DNA from: Streptomyces showdoensis
GTDB taxonomy: Bacteria; Actinomycetota; Actinomycetes; Streptomycetales; Streptomycetaceae
DNA length: 64,000 nucleotides
NCBI RefSeq assembly: GCF_039535475.1
Contig: NZ_BAAAXG010000006.1
Coordinates: forward strand, 148,641 to 212,640
Direction: 5' to 3'
The notes beneath the pieces are model-generated. The model made no database searches and had not been told where the DNA came from. It saw nothing but the letters and a program-made list of their open reading frames with translations. Positions 36,258 to 45,526 of this stretch are shown piece by piece. Within the stretch, counting starts at the first letter, position 1. Every line of letters begins with the position of its first letter. The translations under genes and the position numbers were made by a program.

Positions 36258-38069
36258 ACCGGACAAGCGACATGAGCCAGCCCAGCCCCACCACGCCCCC
36301 GCCCGCCCAGGCGGTGACCACCGCCCATCTGGCTCCCGCCCCCGCCGAGCCGCTGCTCGACACGGTGTCGATCGCCGTCCTCGTGCCGGGCCGGGACGGC
36401 CCGCTCCCCCGCTGGACGCTGGTGTCCGCCCACCGACGGAGTGCGGCTCCCTCGAAGTCGATGCCGACGGCGGGCCCGTGGAGATCCGCCTCTCGGTGCC
36501 GGCTCGGCGACGCCGCCGGCTACTGGCACCCGAAGGGCGGCTGGCGGCGCACCCTGGTCGCCGACTGGGAGGGCCTCGCCCGAGTCAGCCTGGTCGACGG
36601 GGCCGCCGCCGGCTGCCTGTACGAGCACTCCGGCGCCACCCTGCTCGCCTTCGCCGCCGCCGACCCGGTCCCCGAGGCCACCGTCCGCTTCGGGGTGTCG
36701 GAGGAGAACGACACCCACGTCGTCCACCTGGTCTGCCCGCCTCCGCCGCCCCGCACCGGCTGCTCCTCGTGCCGCGGGCGCCCTCCGTCGCCGCCGCCCT
36801 GCGCCCGCTGCGCACCTGGTTCGCCGCCGACCGCCCGCCGATGCCCGTGCCGGACACCGCCCGGCTGCCCGTGTACTCCACCTGGTACGCCTTCAACCAG
36901 GACGTCTCCGCAGGCGCCGTCGAGACCCAGGCCCGGCTCGCCGCCGGGCTCGGCTGCGGGGTGCTGATCCTGGACGACGGCTGGCAGGCGTACGGCAACG
37001 GGCGCGGCTACGCAGGCTGCGGGGACTGGCGCCCGGACCGGGCCAAGTTCCCCGACCTGGCCGAGCACGTGGCCCGGGTGCGCGCGCCGCCGGACTCCAC
37101 TACCTGCTGTGGGTCGCGCCGCTGCTCGTCGGCCCGGAGGCGGACTGCTTCCCGCGCTGGGCCGCCGCCGCGCCCGCCCCGGCCACCGTGCCCGGCGCCC
37201 GGGTGCTCGACCCCCGGCTGCCCGAGGTGCGCCGGCACGTCGTCGAGCTGTGCGTCGCGCTCGTGGTGGAGTACGGACTCGACGGGCTCAAGCTGGACTT
37301 CCTCGACGAGGCCGCCGTGTACGCGGGCGACGGCGGCGAGGACGTGGGCCGGGCGATGACCGGGCTGCTCGCCGAGCTGCGGGCCGCGCTGGAGTCCGTA
37401 CGGCCCGGGGTGCTGCTCGAACTGCGCCAGCCGTACGCCGGTCCCGGCATGGCGCCGTACGGGAACCTGCTGCGCTCCTTCGACTGCCCGGGCGACGCGA
37501 CCGCCAACCGGGTGCGGACGCTGGACACCGCGCTGCTCGCGGTCGGCGGGGCGGTCCACTCCGACATGGTGATGTGGTCCCGCTCCGCGCCGGTCGAGGC
37601 GGTGGCCCGCCAGCTGATCGGCGCGCTGCACTGCGGTGCCCCAGGTCTCCGTGCGCCTGGACGAGCTGCCGGAGGCGCATCTGGCGGCCGTGCGGTTCTG
37701 GCTCGCGACCTGGCTGCGCCACCGCGAACTGCTCCTGGACGGCCGGGTCGAGCCGGGCCGGCCGGACGAGCTGTACCCGCTGGTCACCGCGGCCCTGGGC
37801 GAGGAGTGCCTGGTGAGCGTGCACGGCGACCGGGTGGTGGCCGCTCGACTTCACCGCGCACCGCCGCTACCACCTGGTCAACGGATCGGACCGGGACCGG
37901 CTGGTGGTGGAGGTCCTGGACGGCGGGCAGGGGGTGACCGCCGAGGTGCACGGACCGGACGGCCGTATGATGGCTGATCCGCTGTCGCTCCCGCCCCAGG
38001 GGCCCCGTTCCCTGGCCGTATCCGCGCGGCGGCCTGGTTTCGCTCGTACTCACGGAAGGACCGCGATGA
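36254..38069 (+). pseudogene. Frame-disrupted left copy of GH36/27-like alpha-galactosidase
   Basis: 1,816 nt against 1,809 in the intact copy (45,523-47,331). Isolated indels near 36,421, 36,502, 36,733, 37,087, 37,635, 37,842 and 38,022, several in runs of C or G. Catalytic-region pieces (LILDDGWQAYGNGRGYAGCG) are still readable. Confidence 0.85.
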
Positions 38070-39062
38070 AGGTCGGCATCACCGACGTCGCAGCCCGGGC
38101 TCAGGTCAGCGAGGCCACCGTCAGCCGGGTGATCAACCGGCGGCAGGGGGTGTCGAAGAAGACCCGCGAGGCCGTCGAGCAGGCGATGGCCGAGCTCGGC
38201 TACGAGCGTCAGACGCAGGGGCAACTGGTCGCCGTGGTGACCGAGTTCGTGTCGAACCCGTTCTTCGCGGACGTCGCCGAGCGGATCGAGTCGGCGCTCG
38301 CCCCGCACGGCCTGAAGACGGTGCTCTGCCCGGTCTTCCCCGGCGGCGTGCAGGAGCTGGACTTCCTCAGCTCGCTCGTGGACAAGGGCATCGCGGCCGT
38401 CGTCTTCCTCTCCGCCTCCAACACCGTGGAGGGCGCGGACACCGACGGCTACGAGCTGCTGCGGCAGCGCCGCGTGCCGTACGTGGGCATCAACGGCGAG
38501 TTCGCGGACGGGGTGCCCGCCCCGGTCTTCTCCACCGACGACGCCCTCGCCGCCGAGCTGGCCGTGGACCATCTGCACCGGCTCGGCCACCGCCGGATCG
38601 GCATGGCCTCGGGTCCCTCGGGCAACCGGCCCGCGGACCGGCGGGTACGGGGCTTCGTGGCGGCCATGGCCCGGCGCGGCATCGACGACGCGGAGCGCTG
38701 GGTGGTCCGCCAGTCCTACAGCGTGGAGGGCGGCCAGTCGGCGGCCACCTCGCTGGTCGGCCTGGGCGCCACCGGGATCGTCGCGGCCAGCGACTTCATG
38801 GCGCTGGCGCGGTCCGCGGGATCCGCCGGCTGGGCCTCTCGGTGCCCGGCGACGTGTCGGTGGTGGGCTACGACGGGTCGACCGTCACCGAGTTCACCGA
38901 CCCGGCCCTCACCACGGTCCGCCAGCCCGCCGACCGCCTCGCCCTGGAGGTGGGCCGCGGCGTGCTGGCCCTGGTCAGCAACCGGGAGGTCCCCCACGGG
39001 CGAGCTCCTGTTCGACCCGGAGCTGGTGATCAGGGCCTCCACGGGGCCCGCCCCCCGCGTGA
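38066..39062 (+). pseudogene. Frame-disrupted left copy of LacI regulator (intact HTH)
   Basis: This copy keeps the N-terminus that is broken on the right: MKVGITDVAARAQVSEATVSRV followed in frame by INRRQGVSKKTREAVEQAM. It loses frame near 38,805 (a G missing in CTGGGCGCG) and gains bases near 38,995 and 39,053. Joining this N-terminus to the right-arm body gives a full LacI protein of about 330 aa ending PAPA. Confidence 0.88.
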
Positions 39063-39177
39063 CTCCGGACGGGGCGGGCGGCCCTCGGGCGCGCGCCCCG
39101 TTTGCCCGGCCCGTCCGGTGGTGCGGTAATGGGAACGCCATGTCCCCTCCGCCCCACCAGTGACGCGGGGAGCAGCC

Positions 39178-39641
39178 ATGACCGACGGTCCCCAGCCCAT
39201 CAGCCCCGAAGCCCGGCGCGCCCTGGAGCGGGAACTCGCGGAGCTGCGCGCCGACCGCGCGAAGGTGGCGGCGACGCTGCGGTCCGAGGACCCGGTGGGC
39301 GACCGGGCGGACGAGGCCGACGAGCTGCAGCGGGCCGACGACGTCGCCCGCCTGGACGAGCGGATCGGCGCGATCGAGGGGCGGCTGCGCGAGGGCGCCG
39401 TCGCCGGACCGCCGCCGGCCGACGCGGTGGGCGTGGGGCAGCACCGTCACCGTGGCGCTTCGCGGACGGCGCGGAGTCCACCGTCCACGTGGGCGAGCTG
39501 GCCGAGGCCCCCGACCTGGACCTGGTGACCGCCGACAGCCCCCTGGGGCGGGCGCTGCTGGGGCGCCACGCGGGCGACACCGTCACGTACCGGACGCCGG
39601 AGGGCACCACCACGGCGACGGTGGTGTCCCTCAGCTCGTGA
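39178..39641 (+). pseudogene. Frame-disrupted left copy of Gre-like factor
   Basis: 464 nt against 462 in the intact copy (43,954-44,415): extra G near 39,434 and near 39,453. First 85 codons and the C-terminal 55 codons are normal. Confidence 0.87.
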
Positions 39642-40269
39642 CGAGGCTCGCCACCAGGTTGATCGTGGTCGCGAGGATGCTCGCGCCGAACACGTACGAC
39701 AGCAGGCAGTGCCGCAGCACCACCGCGCGGATCGCCTGGCTGGAGACGTCGTTGTCGGACACCTGGTAGGTCATGCCGAGGTTGTAGCTGAAGTAGAGGA
39801 AGTCGCTGAACCGCGGCGGCTCCTCGGAGTGGAAGTCGATCCCGCCGCCGGGCTCCCCGTAGAACATGTCCGCGTAACGGGTCGCGTACATCAGGTGGAG
39901 CGCCGCCCAGGCCATGAAGACGCCGGCGAGCGCGGTCGCCGCGGCGGCGTGCCCCGTGCCGGGGTCGGCTCCCAGGAGCAGCAGCACGATGGCGACGAGG
40001 CCGCACAGCGCGGCGGAGACCACCACGATCTCGGCCAGGAGCGGCCGGAAGTCCTCCCGGCCGACGTTGCGGCGGGTGGCGGCGGCGTCCATCGGCCAGA
40101 GCACGGCCCAGCCGGTGACGACGAAGACCGACTCCCCGGCGGCGATCCCGGACAGGGTGCCCAGCGACACCCGGGTCAGCACGCCCACGAGCAGGCCGAC
40201 GAGCACGCCGACGACGGCCGAGCCCACCAGCCGGGGGACCGCGGCCAGCGGCAGCAGCTCGCGCGTCAC
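39631..40269 (-). CDS. DUF1345 integral membrane protein, left copy
   Basis: 212 aa, intact and equal to the right copy at 43,326-43,964, where the annotation is given. Convergent with the Gre-like remnant, overlapping it by 11 nt. Confidence 0.85.
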   Translation of the reverse strand: MTRELLPLAAVPRLVGSAVVGVLVGLLVGVLTRVSLGTLSGIAAGESVFVVTGWAVLWPMDAAATRRNVGREDFRPLLAEIVVVSAALCGLVAIVLLLLGADPGTGHAAAATALAGVFMAWAALHLMYATRYADMFYGEPGGGIDFHSEEPPRFSDFLYFSYNLGMTYQVSDNDVSSQAIRAVVLRHCLLSYVFGASILATTINLVASLVTS

Positions 40270-40273
40270 GGGC

Positions 40274-41098
40274 TCAGTGCCGGAGGACGACGACGGCCTC
40301 GTCCGTGTAGGTCAGGAAGGTCAGCGTCTCCTGGAAGTACAGCTCGACGCCGTGCGCGTCGTGGGACGTGTAGCCGATCGCCACGTCCTGGCCGAGCCGC
40401 AGCTCGAAGTCGCCGCCCCGGGTGGACAGGACGAACGCGCCGCTGAGCGCCGGCGCCCACAGCGGCGGGCCGTCCAGCATCCGGGCCAGGTGCGCGGCGA
40501 TGGGGTAGCCGTGGTCGGAGGTCTCGCTGACGGCGCTGTACTCGTCGGCGCCGAGCAGCAGCGCGTACGGGCCGTCGACGCCGGCGAGCCGCAGCGAGGT
40601 CAGGGCGCGGCTGACCGCGTCCGGGTAGTCGCGCGGCTCGGCGGGCAGGCTGAGCACCGGGTTCGAGCTGCGGTTCCGCAGCCCGTCGATGCCCGCGGCC
40701 GGGTAGCCGTCGAAGACGGCCCGGTCCTCGGCGAAGGCCATGGCCCGCGCCGCGTCCTTCACCGGCTGCCAGTCGGAGTCGCTCGAGCCGCGCTCGACGT
40801 CGTCCACGGCGGCCCTGCTGACGGTGAACGGCACCCGCAGTTCGACGAGCGGCTTCGCCTCGCGCAGCCGGGCCGTCACCCCGGGGGCGGGCGGGTCGAT
40901 GCCGGTGAGGTGTCCGGTGCCGACGGCGGCGAGGCCGGGGCCCGCGGGGTCGGGCACGTCGACGACCCGGCGGCCCGCGACGTGGCGCCGGAAGGTGCGC
41001 CGGGCCTCCTCCTCGATCTGCTCCCAGGCGGCCTGGGTGACGGGGGCGAGTTCGCGGTGCAGGTTGGTGGTGCCGGCCGGGTCGGCGGAAGCCGTCAT
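40274..41098 (-). CDS. Family 1 encapsulin shell protein, left copy
   Basis: 274 aa, intact, same protein as at 42,497-43,321. Follows the truncated DyP gene by 6 bp as in a normal cargo-shell operon. Confidence 0.95.
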   Translation of the reverse strand: MTASADPAGTTNLHRELAPVTQAAWEQIEEEARRTFRRHVAGRRVVDVPDPAGPGLAAVGTGHLTGIDPPAPGVTARLREAKPLVELRVPFTVSRAAVDDVERGSSDSDWQPVKDAARAMAFAEDRAVFDGYPAAGIDGLRNRSSNPVLSLPAEPRDYPDAVSRALTSLRLAGVDGPYALLLGADEYSAVSETSDHGYPIAAHLARMLDGPPLWAPALSGAFVLSTRGGDFELRLGQDVAIGYTSHDAHGVELYFQETLTFLTYTDEAVVVLRH

Positions 41099-41104
41099 GA
41101 CGGG

Positions 41105-41850
41105 TCACGCTCCTTTCATGCTGCCGATGCCGAGGGTGCCGCCGGGGGCCGTACGCACGACCGAGGGGGGCCGGGGTGGTCGCGGCGGCGGACCCGGCCG
41201 TCGCCGTGGCCGCCGCGGTCGGCGGGTCCGGCAGGTCGTCGAGGAAGTCGGCGCTCGGCACGTGGAAGAGGCAGCCCGTCACGGCCGTCGAGAAGTCGAG
41301 GATGCGGTCGGTGGTGCCGGGCGGGTCGCCGAGGAACATGTGGGAGAGCATCAGCTCGGTCACGGCGGGGGTCCGGGCGTAGCCGATGAAGTACGTGCCG
41401 AACTCGCCGCTGCCGACGTTCCCGAACGGCATGTTGGCGCGCAGGATCTGCCGCTCGGTGCCGTCCTCGTCGGTGATGGTGTTGAGCGCGACGTGGGAGT
41501 CGGGCGGCTTCACGTCGTCGGGGAGCTCGACGTTGTCCGCCTTGTGGCGGCCGATCACGCGTTCCTGCTCGTCGACGGTGAGCCCCTGCCAGGCCGTCAT
41601 GTCGTGCAGGTACTTCTGCACGATCACGTAGCTGCCGCCCCGGAATCCGGGGTCCTCGTCGCCGACGAGGACGGCCCCGGCCGCGACCCCGCCCTCGGGG
41701 TTCTCGCTGCCGTCGACGAATCCCAGCAGGTCACGCTCGTCGAAGTAGCGGAAGCCGTGCACCTCGTCGACGACGGTCACGGCACCCGCGAGGCTCCGCG
41801 CGATCAGCCGGGCCAGCTCGAAGCAGAGGTCCATGCGCTGGGCGCGTACG
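41105..41850 (-). pseudogene. DyP-type peroxidase, 5'-truncated left copy
   Basis: The frame enters from the junction as VRAQRMDLCFELARLIARS, continuous with FRYFDERDLLGFVDGSENP, so the 106-bp loop is ordinary DyP coding sequence; about 100-120 N-terminal residues expected for the family are missing beyond the junction. An extra G in the run near 41,163-41,168 shifts the tail out of frame and abolishes the encapsulin-targeting peptide in this copy. Core motifs GFVDG, DSHVALN (proximal haem His) and ILRANMPFG are intact. Confidence 0.9.
41745..41850. other. 106-bp loop at the palindrome centre
   Basis: The only single-copy sequence between the arms. Left arm ends ...CACGCTCGTCGAA (41,744); right arm begins TTCGACGAGCGTG (41,851). 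The loop continues the left-arm DyP frame, so the strand switch happened after copying 106 bp beyond the start of pairing. Little or no microhomology at the join (CGTACG/TTCG); no transposase end or target duplication. Confidence 0.93.
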
Positions 41851-42490
41851 TTCGACGAGCGTGACCTGCTGGGATTCGTCGACGGCAGCGAGAACCCCGA
41901 GGGCGGGGTCGCGGCCGGGGCCGTCCTCGTCGGCGACGAGGACCCCGGATTCCGGGGCGGCAGCTACGTGATCGTGCAGAAGTACCTGCACGACATGACG
42001 GCCTGGCAGGGGCTCACCGTCGACGAGCAGGAACGCGTGATCGGCCGCCACAAGGCGGACAACGTCGAGCTCCCCGACGACGTGAAGCCGCCCGACTCCC
42101 ACGTCGCGCTCAACACCATCACCGACGAGGACGGCACCGAGCGGCAGATCCTGCGCGCCAACATGCCGTTCGGGAACGTCGGCAGCGGCGAGTTCGGCAC
42201 GTACTTCATCGGCTACGCCCGGACCCCCGCCGTGACCGAGCTGATGCTCTCCCCACATGTTCCTCGGCGACCCGCCCGGCACCACCGACCGCATCCTCGA
42301 CTTCTCGACGGCCGTGACGGGCTGCCTCTTCCACGTGCCGAGCGCCGACTTCCTCGACGACCTGCCGGACCCGCCGACCGCGGCGGCCACGGCGACGGCC
42401 GGGTCCGCCGCCGCGACCACCCCGGCCCCCTCGGTCGTGCGTACGGCCCCCGGCGGCACCCTCGGCATCGGCAGCATGAAAGGAGCGTGA
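41851..42490 (+). pseudogene. DyP-type peroxidase, 5'-truncated right copy with encapsulin-targeting tail
   Basis: DyP peroxidases oxidise dyes and phenols with H2O2 using haem. The frame starts at FDERDLLGFVDGSENP (catalytic Asp) and includes DSHVALN (haem-ligating His) and ILRANMPFG (conserved Arg). An extra C near 42,252 (CTCCCCACA against CTCCCACA) breaks frame at LMLS/HMFLGDPPGTTDR. The C-terminus reads SVVRTAPGGTLGIGSMKGA, close to the known LGIGSLKG-type cargo-loading peptide of family 1 encapsulins. Followed by the shell gene after 6 bp with AAAGGAG between. N-terminus lost at the fold-back. Confidence 0.92.
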
Positions 42491-42496
42491 CCCGTC

Positions 42497-43321
42497 ATGA
42501 CGGCTTCCGCCGACCCGGCCGGCACCACCAACCTGCACCGCGAACTCGCCCCCGTCACCCAGGCCGCCTGGGAGCAGATCGAGGAGGAGGCCCGGCGCAC
42601 CTTCCGGCGCCACGTCGCGGGCCGCCGGGTCGTCGACGTGCCCGACCCCGCGGGCCCCGGCCTCGCCGCCGTCGGCACCGGACACCTCACCGGCATCGAC
42701 CCGCCCGCCCCCGGGGTGACGGCCCGGCTGCGCGAGGCGAAGCCGCTCGTCGAACTGCGGGTGCCGTTCACCGTCAGCAGGGCCGCCGTGGACGACGTCG
42801 AGCGCGGCTCGAGCGACTCCGACTGGCAGCCGGTGAAGGACGCGGCGCGGGCCATGGCCTTCGCCGAGGACCGGGCCGTCTTCGACGGCTACCCGGCCGC
42901 GGGCATCGACGGGCTGCGGAACCGCAGCTCGAACCCGGTGCTCAGCCTGCCCGCCGAGCCGCGCGACTACCCGGACGCGGTCAGCCGCGCCCTGACCTCG
43001 CTGCGGCTCGCCGGCGTCGACGGCCCGTACGCGCTGCTGCTCGGCGCCGACGAGTACAGCGCCGTCAGCGAGACCTCCGACCACGGCTACCCCATCGCCG
43101 CGCACCTGGCCCGGATGCTGGACGGCCCGCCGCTGTGGGCGCCGGCGCTCAGCGGCGCGTTCGTCCTGTCCACCCGGGGCGGCGACTTCGAGCTGCGGCT
43201 CGGCCAGGACGTGGCGATCGGCTACACGTCCCACGACGCGCACGGCGTCGAGCTGTACTTCCAGGAGACGCTGACCTTCCTGACCTACACGGACGAGGCC
43301 GTCGTCGTCCTCCGGCACTGA
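42497..43321 (+). CDS. Family 1 encapsulin shell protein
   Basis: 274 aa, usual length for family 1 (linocin-M18-like) encapsulins with the HK97 phage-capsid fold. Typical features: N-terminal helix [36 protein letters not shown] broken by family pattern, then the E-loop region ([13 protein letters not shown], 83-95), and the C-terminal strand [21 protein letters not shown]. It self-assembles into a nanocompartment and loads the DyP peroxidase through the cargo's C-terminal peptide binding inside the shell. Same order (cargo, then shell) as in mycobacterial and other actinobacterial DyP-encapsulin operons. Likely role in oxidative-stress defence. Confidence 0.96.
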   Translation: MTASADPAGTTNLHRELAPVTQAAWEQIEEEARRTFRRHVAGRRVVDVPDPAGPGLAAVGTGHLTGIDPPAPGVTARLREAKPLVELRVPFTVSRAAVDDVERGSSDSDWQPVKDAARAMAFAEDRAVFDGYPAAGIDGLRNRSSNPVLSLPAEPRDYPDAVSRALTSLRLAGVDGPYALLLGADEYSAVSETSDHGYPIAAHLARMLDGPPLWAPALSGAFVLSTRGGDFELRLGQDVAIGYTSHDAHGVELYFQETLTFLTYTDEAVVVLRH

Positions 43322-43325
43322 GCCC

Positions 43326-43964
43326 GTGACGCGCGAGCTGCTGCCGCTGGCCGCGGTCCCCCGGCTGGTGGGCTCGGCCGTCGTCGGCGTGCTCGTCGGC
43401 CTGCTCGTGGGCGTGCTGACCCGGGTGTCGCTGGGCACCCTGTCCGGGATCGCCGCCGGGGAGTCGGTCTTCGTCGTCACCGGCTGGGCCGTGCTCTGGC
43501 CGATGGACGCCGCCGCCACCCGCCGCAACGTCGGCCGGGAGGACTTCCGGCCGCTCCTGGCCGAGATCGTGGTGGTCTCCGCCGCGCTGTGCGGCCTCGT
43601 CGCCATCGTGCTGCTGCTCCTGGGAGCCGACCCCGGCACGGGGCACGCCGCCGCGGCGACCGCGCTCGCCGGCGTCTTCATGGCCTGGGCGGCGCTCCAC
43701 CTGATGTACGCGACCCGTTACGCGGACATGTTCTACGGGGAGCCCGGCGGCGGGATCGACTTCCACTCCGAGGAGCCGCCGCGGTTCAGCGACTTCCTCT
43801 ACTTCAGCTACAACCTCGGCATGACCTACCAGGTGTCCGACAACGACGTCTCCAGCCAGGCGATCCGCGCGGTGGTGCTGCGGCACTGCCTGCTGTCGTA
43901 CGTGTTCGGCGCGAGCATCCTCGCGACCACGATCAACCTGGTGGCGAGCCTCGTCACGAGCTGA
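43326..43964 (+). CDS. DUF1345 integral membrane protein
   Basis: 212 aa from a GTG 4 bp after the encapsulin stop, so probably in the same transcript. Helices at about 13-33, 41-60, 80-100, 107-127 and 187-208. The region [27 protein letters not shown] is the hallmark of DUF1345 (PF07077), which resembles the pore region of two-helix channels. Function unknown; association with the encapsulin operon may be meaningful. Overlaps the convergent Gre-like gene by 11 nt. Confidence 0.88.
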   Translation: MTRELLPLAAVPRLVGSAVVGVLVGLLVGVLTRVSLGTLSGIAAGESVFVVTGWAVLWPMDAAATRRNVGREDFRPLLAEIVVVSAALCGLVAIVLLLLGADPGTGHAAAATALAGVFMAWAALHLMYATRYADMFYGEPGGGIDFHSEEPPRFSDFLYFSYNLGMTYQVSDNDVSSQAIRAVVLRHCLLSYVFGASILATTINLVASLVTS

Positions 43965-44415
43965 GGGACACCACCGTCGCCGTGGTGGTGCCCTCCGGCG
44001 TCCGGTACGTGACGGTGTCGCCCGCGTGGCGCCCCAGCAGCGCCCGCCCCAGGGGGCTGTCGGCGGTCACCAGGTCCAGGTCGGGGGCCTCGGCCAGCTC
44101 GCCCACGTGGACGGTGGACTCCGCGCCGTCCGCGAAGCGCACGGTGACGGTGCTGCCCACGCCCACCGCGTCGGCCGGCGGCGGTCCGGCGACGGCGCCC
44201 TCGCGCAGCCGCCCCTCGATCGCGCCGATCCGCTCGTCCAGGCGGGCGACGTCGTCGGCCCGCTGCAGCTCGTCGGCCTCGTCCGCCCGGTCGCCCACCG
44301 GGTCCTCGGACCGCAGCGTCGCCGCCACCTTCGCGCGGTCGGCGCGCAGCTCCGCGAGTTCCCGCTCCAGGGCGCGCCGGGCTTCGGGGCTGATGGGCTG
44401 GGGACCGTCGGTCAT
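43954..44415 (-). CDS. GreA/GreB-family transcription factor-like protein
   Basis: 153 aa from the ATG at 44,415 (GGGAGC upstream). Residues 8-76 form a long coiled coil ([20 protein letters not shown] ... [16 protein letters not shown]) with an acidic tip [15 protein letters not shown], and 85-153 form the FKBP-like C-terminal domain ([20 protein letters not shown] ... [18 protein letters not shown]). The S-LG-ALLG-AGD pattern is classical Gre. The tip differs from GreA's GDxxENAEY, so it may be a Gre-like anti-backtracking or inhibitory homologue acting in the RNA polymerase secondary channel. Confidence 0.88.
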   Translation of the reverse strand: MTDGPQPISPEARRALERELAELRADRAKVAATLRSEDPVGDRADEADELQRADDVARLDERIGAIEGRLREGAVAGPPPADAVGVGSTVTVRFADGAESTVHVGELAEAPDLDLVTADSPLGRALLGRHAGDTVTYRTPEGTTTATVVSLSS

Positions 44416-44473
44416 GGCTGCTCCCGCGTCACTGGTGGGGCGGAGGGGACATGGCGTTCCCATTACCGCACCA

Positions 44474-44527
44474 CCGGACGGGCCGGGCAAACGGGGCGCG
44501 CGCCCGAGGGCCGCCCGCCCCGTCCGG
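44474..44527. terminator. Candidate terminator after the LacI-ended sugar operon
   Basis: Imperfect long stem: CCGGACGGGCCGGG (44,474-44,487) against the segment ending CCGCCCCGTCCGG (to 44,527), just downstream of the LacI stop on the minus strand. Confidence 0.45.
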
Positions 44528-44529
44528 AG

Positions 44530-45526
44530 TCACGCGGGGGCGGGCCCCGTGGAGGCCCTGATCACCAGCTCCGGGTCGAACAGGAGCTCGCCCGTGGGGA
44601 CCTCCCGGTTGCTGACCAGGGCCAGCACGCCGCGGCCCACCTCCAGGGCGAGGCGGTCGGCGGGCTGGCGGACCGTGGTGAGGGCCGGGTCGGTGAACTC
44701 GGTGACGGTCGACCCGTCGTAGCCCACCACCGACACGTCGCCGGGCACCGAGAGGCCCAGCCGGCGGATCCCGCGGACCGCGCCCAGCGCCATGAAGTCG
44801 CTGGCCGCGACGATCCCGGTGGCGCCCAGGCCGACCAGCGAGGTGGCCGCCGACTGGCCGCCCTCCACGCTGTAGGACTGGCGGACCACCCAGCGCTCCG
44901 CGTCGTCGATGCCGCGCCGGGCCATGGCCGCCACGAAGCCCCGTACCCGCCGGTCCGCGGGCCGGTTGCCCGAGGGACCCGAGGCCATGCCGATCCGGCG
45001 GTGGCCGAGCCGGTGCAGATGGTCCACGGCCAGCTCGGCGGCGAGGGCGTCGTCGGTGGAGAAGACCGGGGCGGGCACCCCGTCCGCGAACTCGCCGTTG
45101 ATGCCCACGTACGGCACGCGGCGCTGCCGCAGCAGCTCGTAGCCGTCGGTGTCCGCGCCCTCCACGGTGTTGGAGGCGGAGAGGAAGACGACGGCCGCGA
45201 TGCCCTTGTCCACGAGCGAGCTGAGGAAGTCCAGCTCCTGCACGCCGCCGGGGAAGACCGGGCAGAGCACCGTCTTCAGGCCGTGCGGGGCGAGCGCCGA
45301 CTCGATCCGCTCGGCGACGTCCGCGAAGAACGGGTTCGACACGAACTCGGTCACCACGGCGACCAGTTGCCCCTGCGTCTGACGCTCGTAGCCGAGCTCG
45401 GCCATCGCCTGCTCGACGGCCTCGCGGGTCTTCTTCGACACCCCCCTGCCGCCGGTTGATCACCCGGCTGACGGTGGCCTCGCTGACCTGAGCCCGGGCT
45501 GCGACGTCGGTGATGCCGACCTTCAT
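44530..45526 (-). pseudogene. LacI family regulator, right copy with one-base frameshift
   Basis: ATG at 45,526 overlaps the TGA of the alpha-galactosidase (ATGA). HTH TDVAARAQVSEATVSRVINR (6-25). An extra C in the run near 45,443 (CACCCCCCTG against CACCCCCTG) shifts frame at INRRQGG; the body continues from SKKTREAVEQAMAELGYERQ in the correct frame to PAPA. The left copy (38,066 on) has the correct base, so the real gene is intact. Effector domain is of the GalR/LacI type (IAAVVFLSASNTVEG; DVSVVGYDGS). Probably autoregulates this operon and the divergent glycosidase through TGAAA-TTTCA sites. Confidence 0.9.

Larger units (their letters stand above)
19505..41744. repeat. Left arm of the giant inverted repeat
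   Basis: This segment reads as the reverse complement of 41,851-64,000 gene by gene, from inside GH85 to inside the DyP gene. The outer boundary is set by the window end, so the repeat may extend further. Matching landmarks: the MarR operator (23,691-23,700 and 59,810-59,819) and the terminator palindrome (21,591-21,616 and 61,894-61,919). Between the MarR operator and the inner end the left arm is 85 nt longer than the right, owing to net single-base insertions. Confidence 0.97.

Noticed and set aside
41731..42855. Open frames that cross the palindrome centre
   Set aside because: They join antisense DyP and antisense encapsulin frames created by the inversion.
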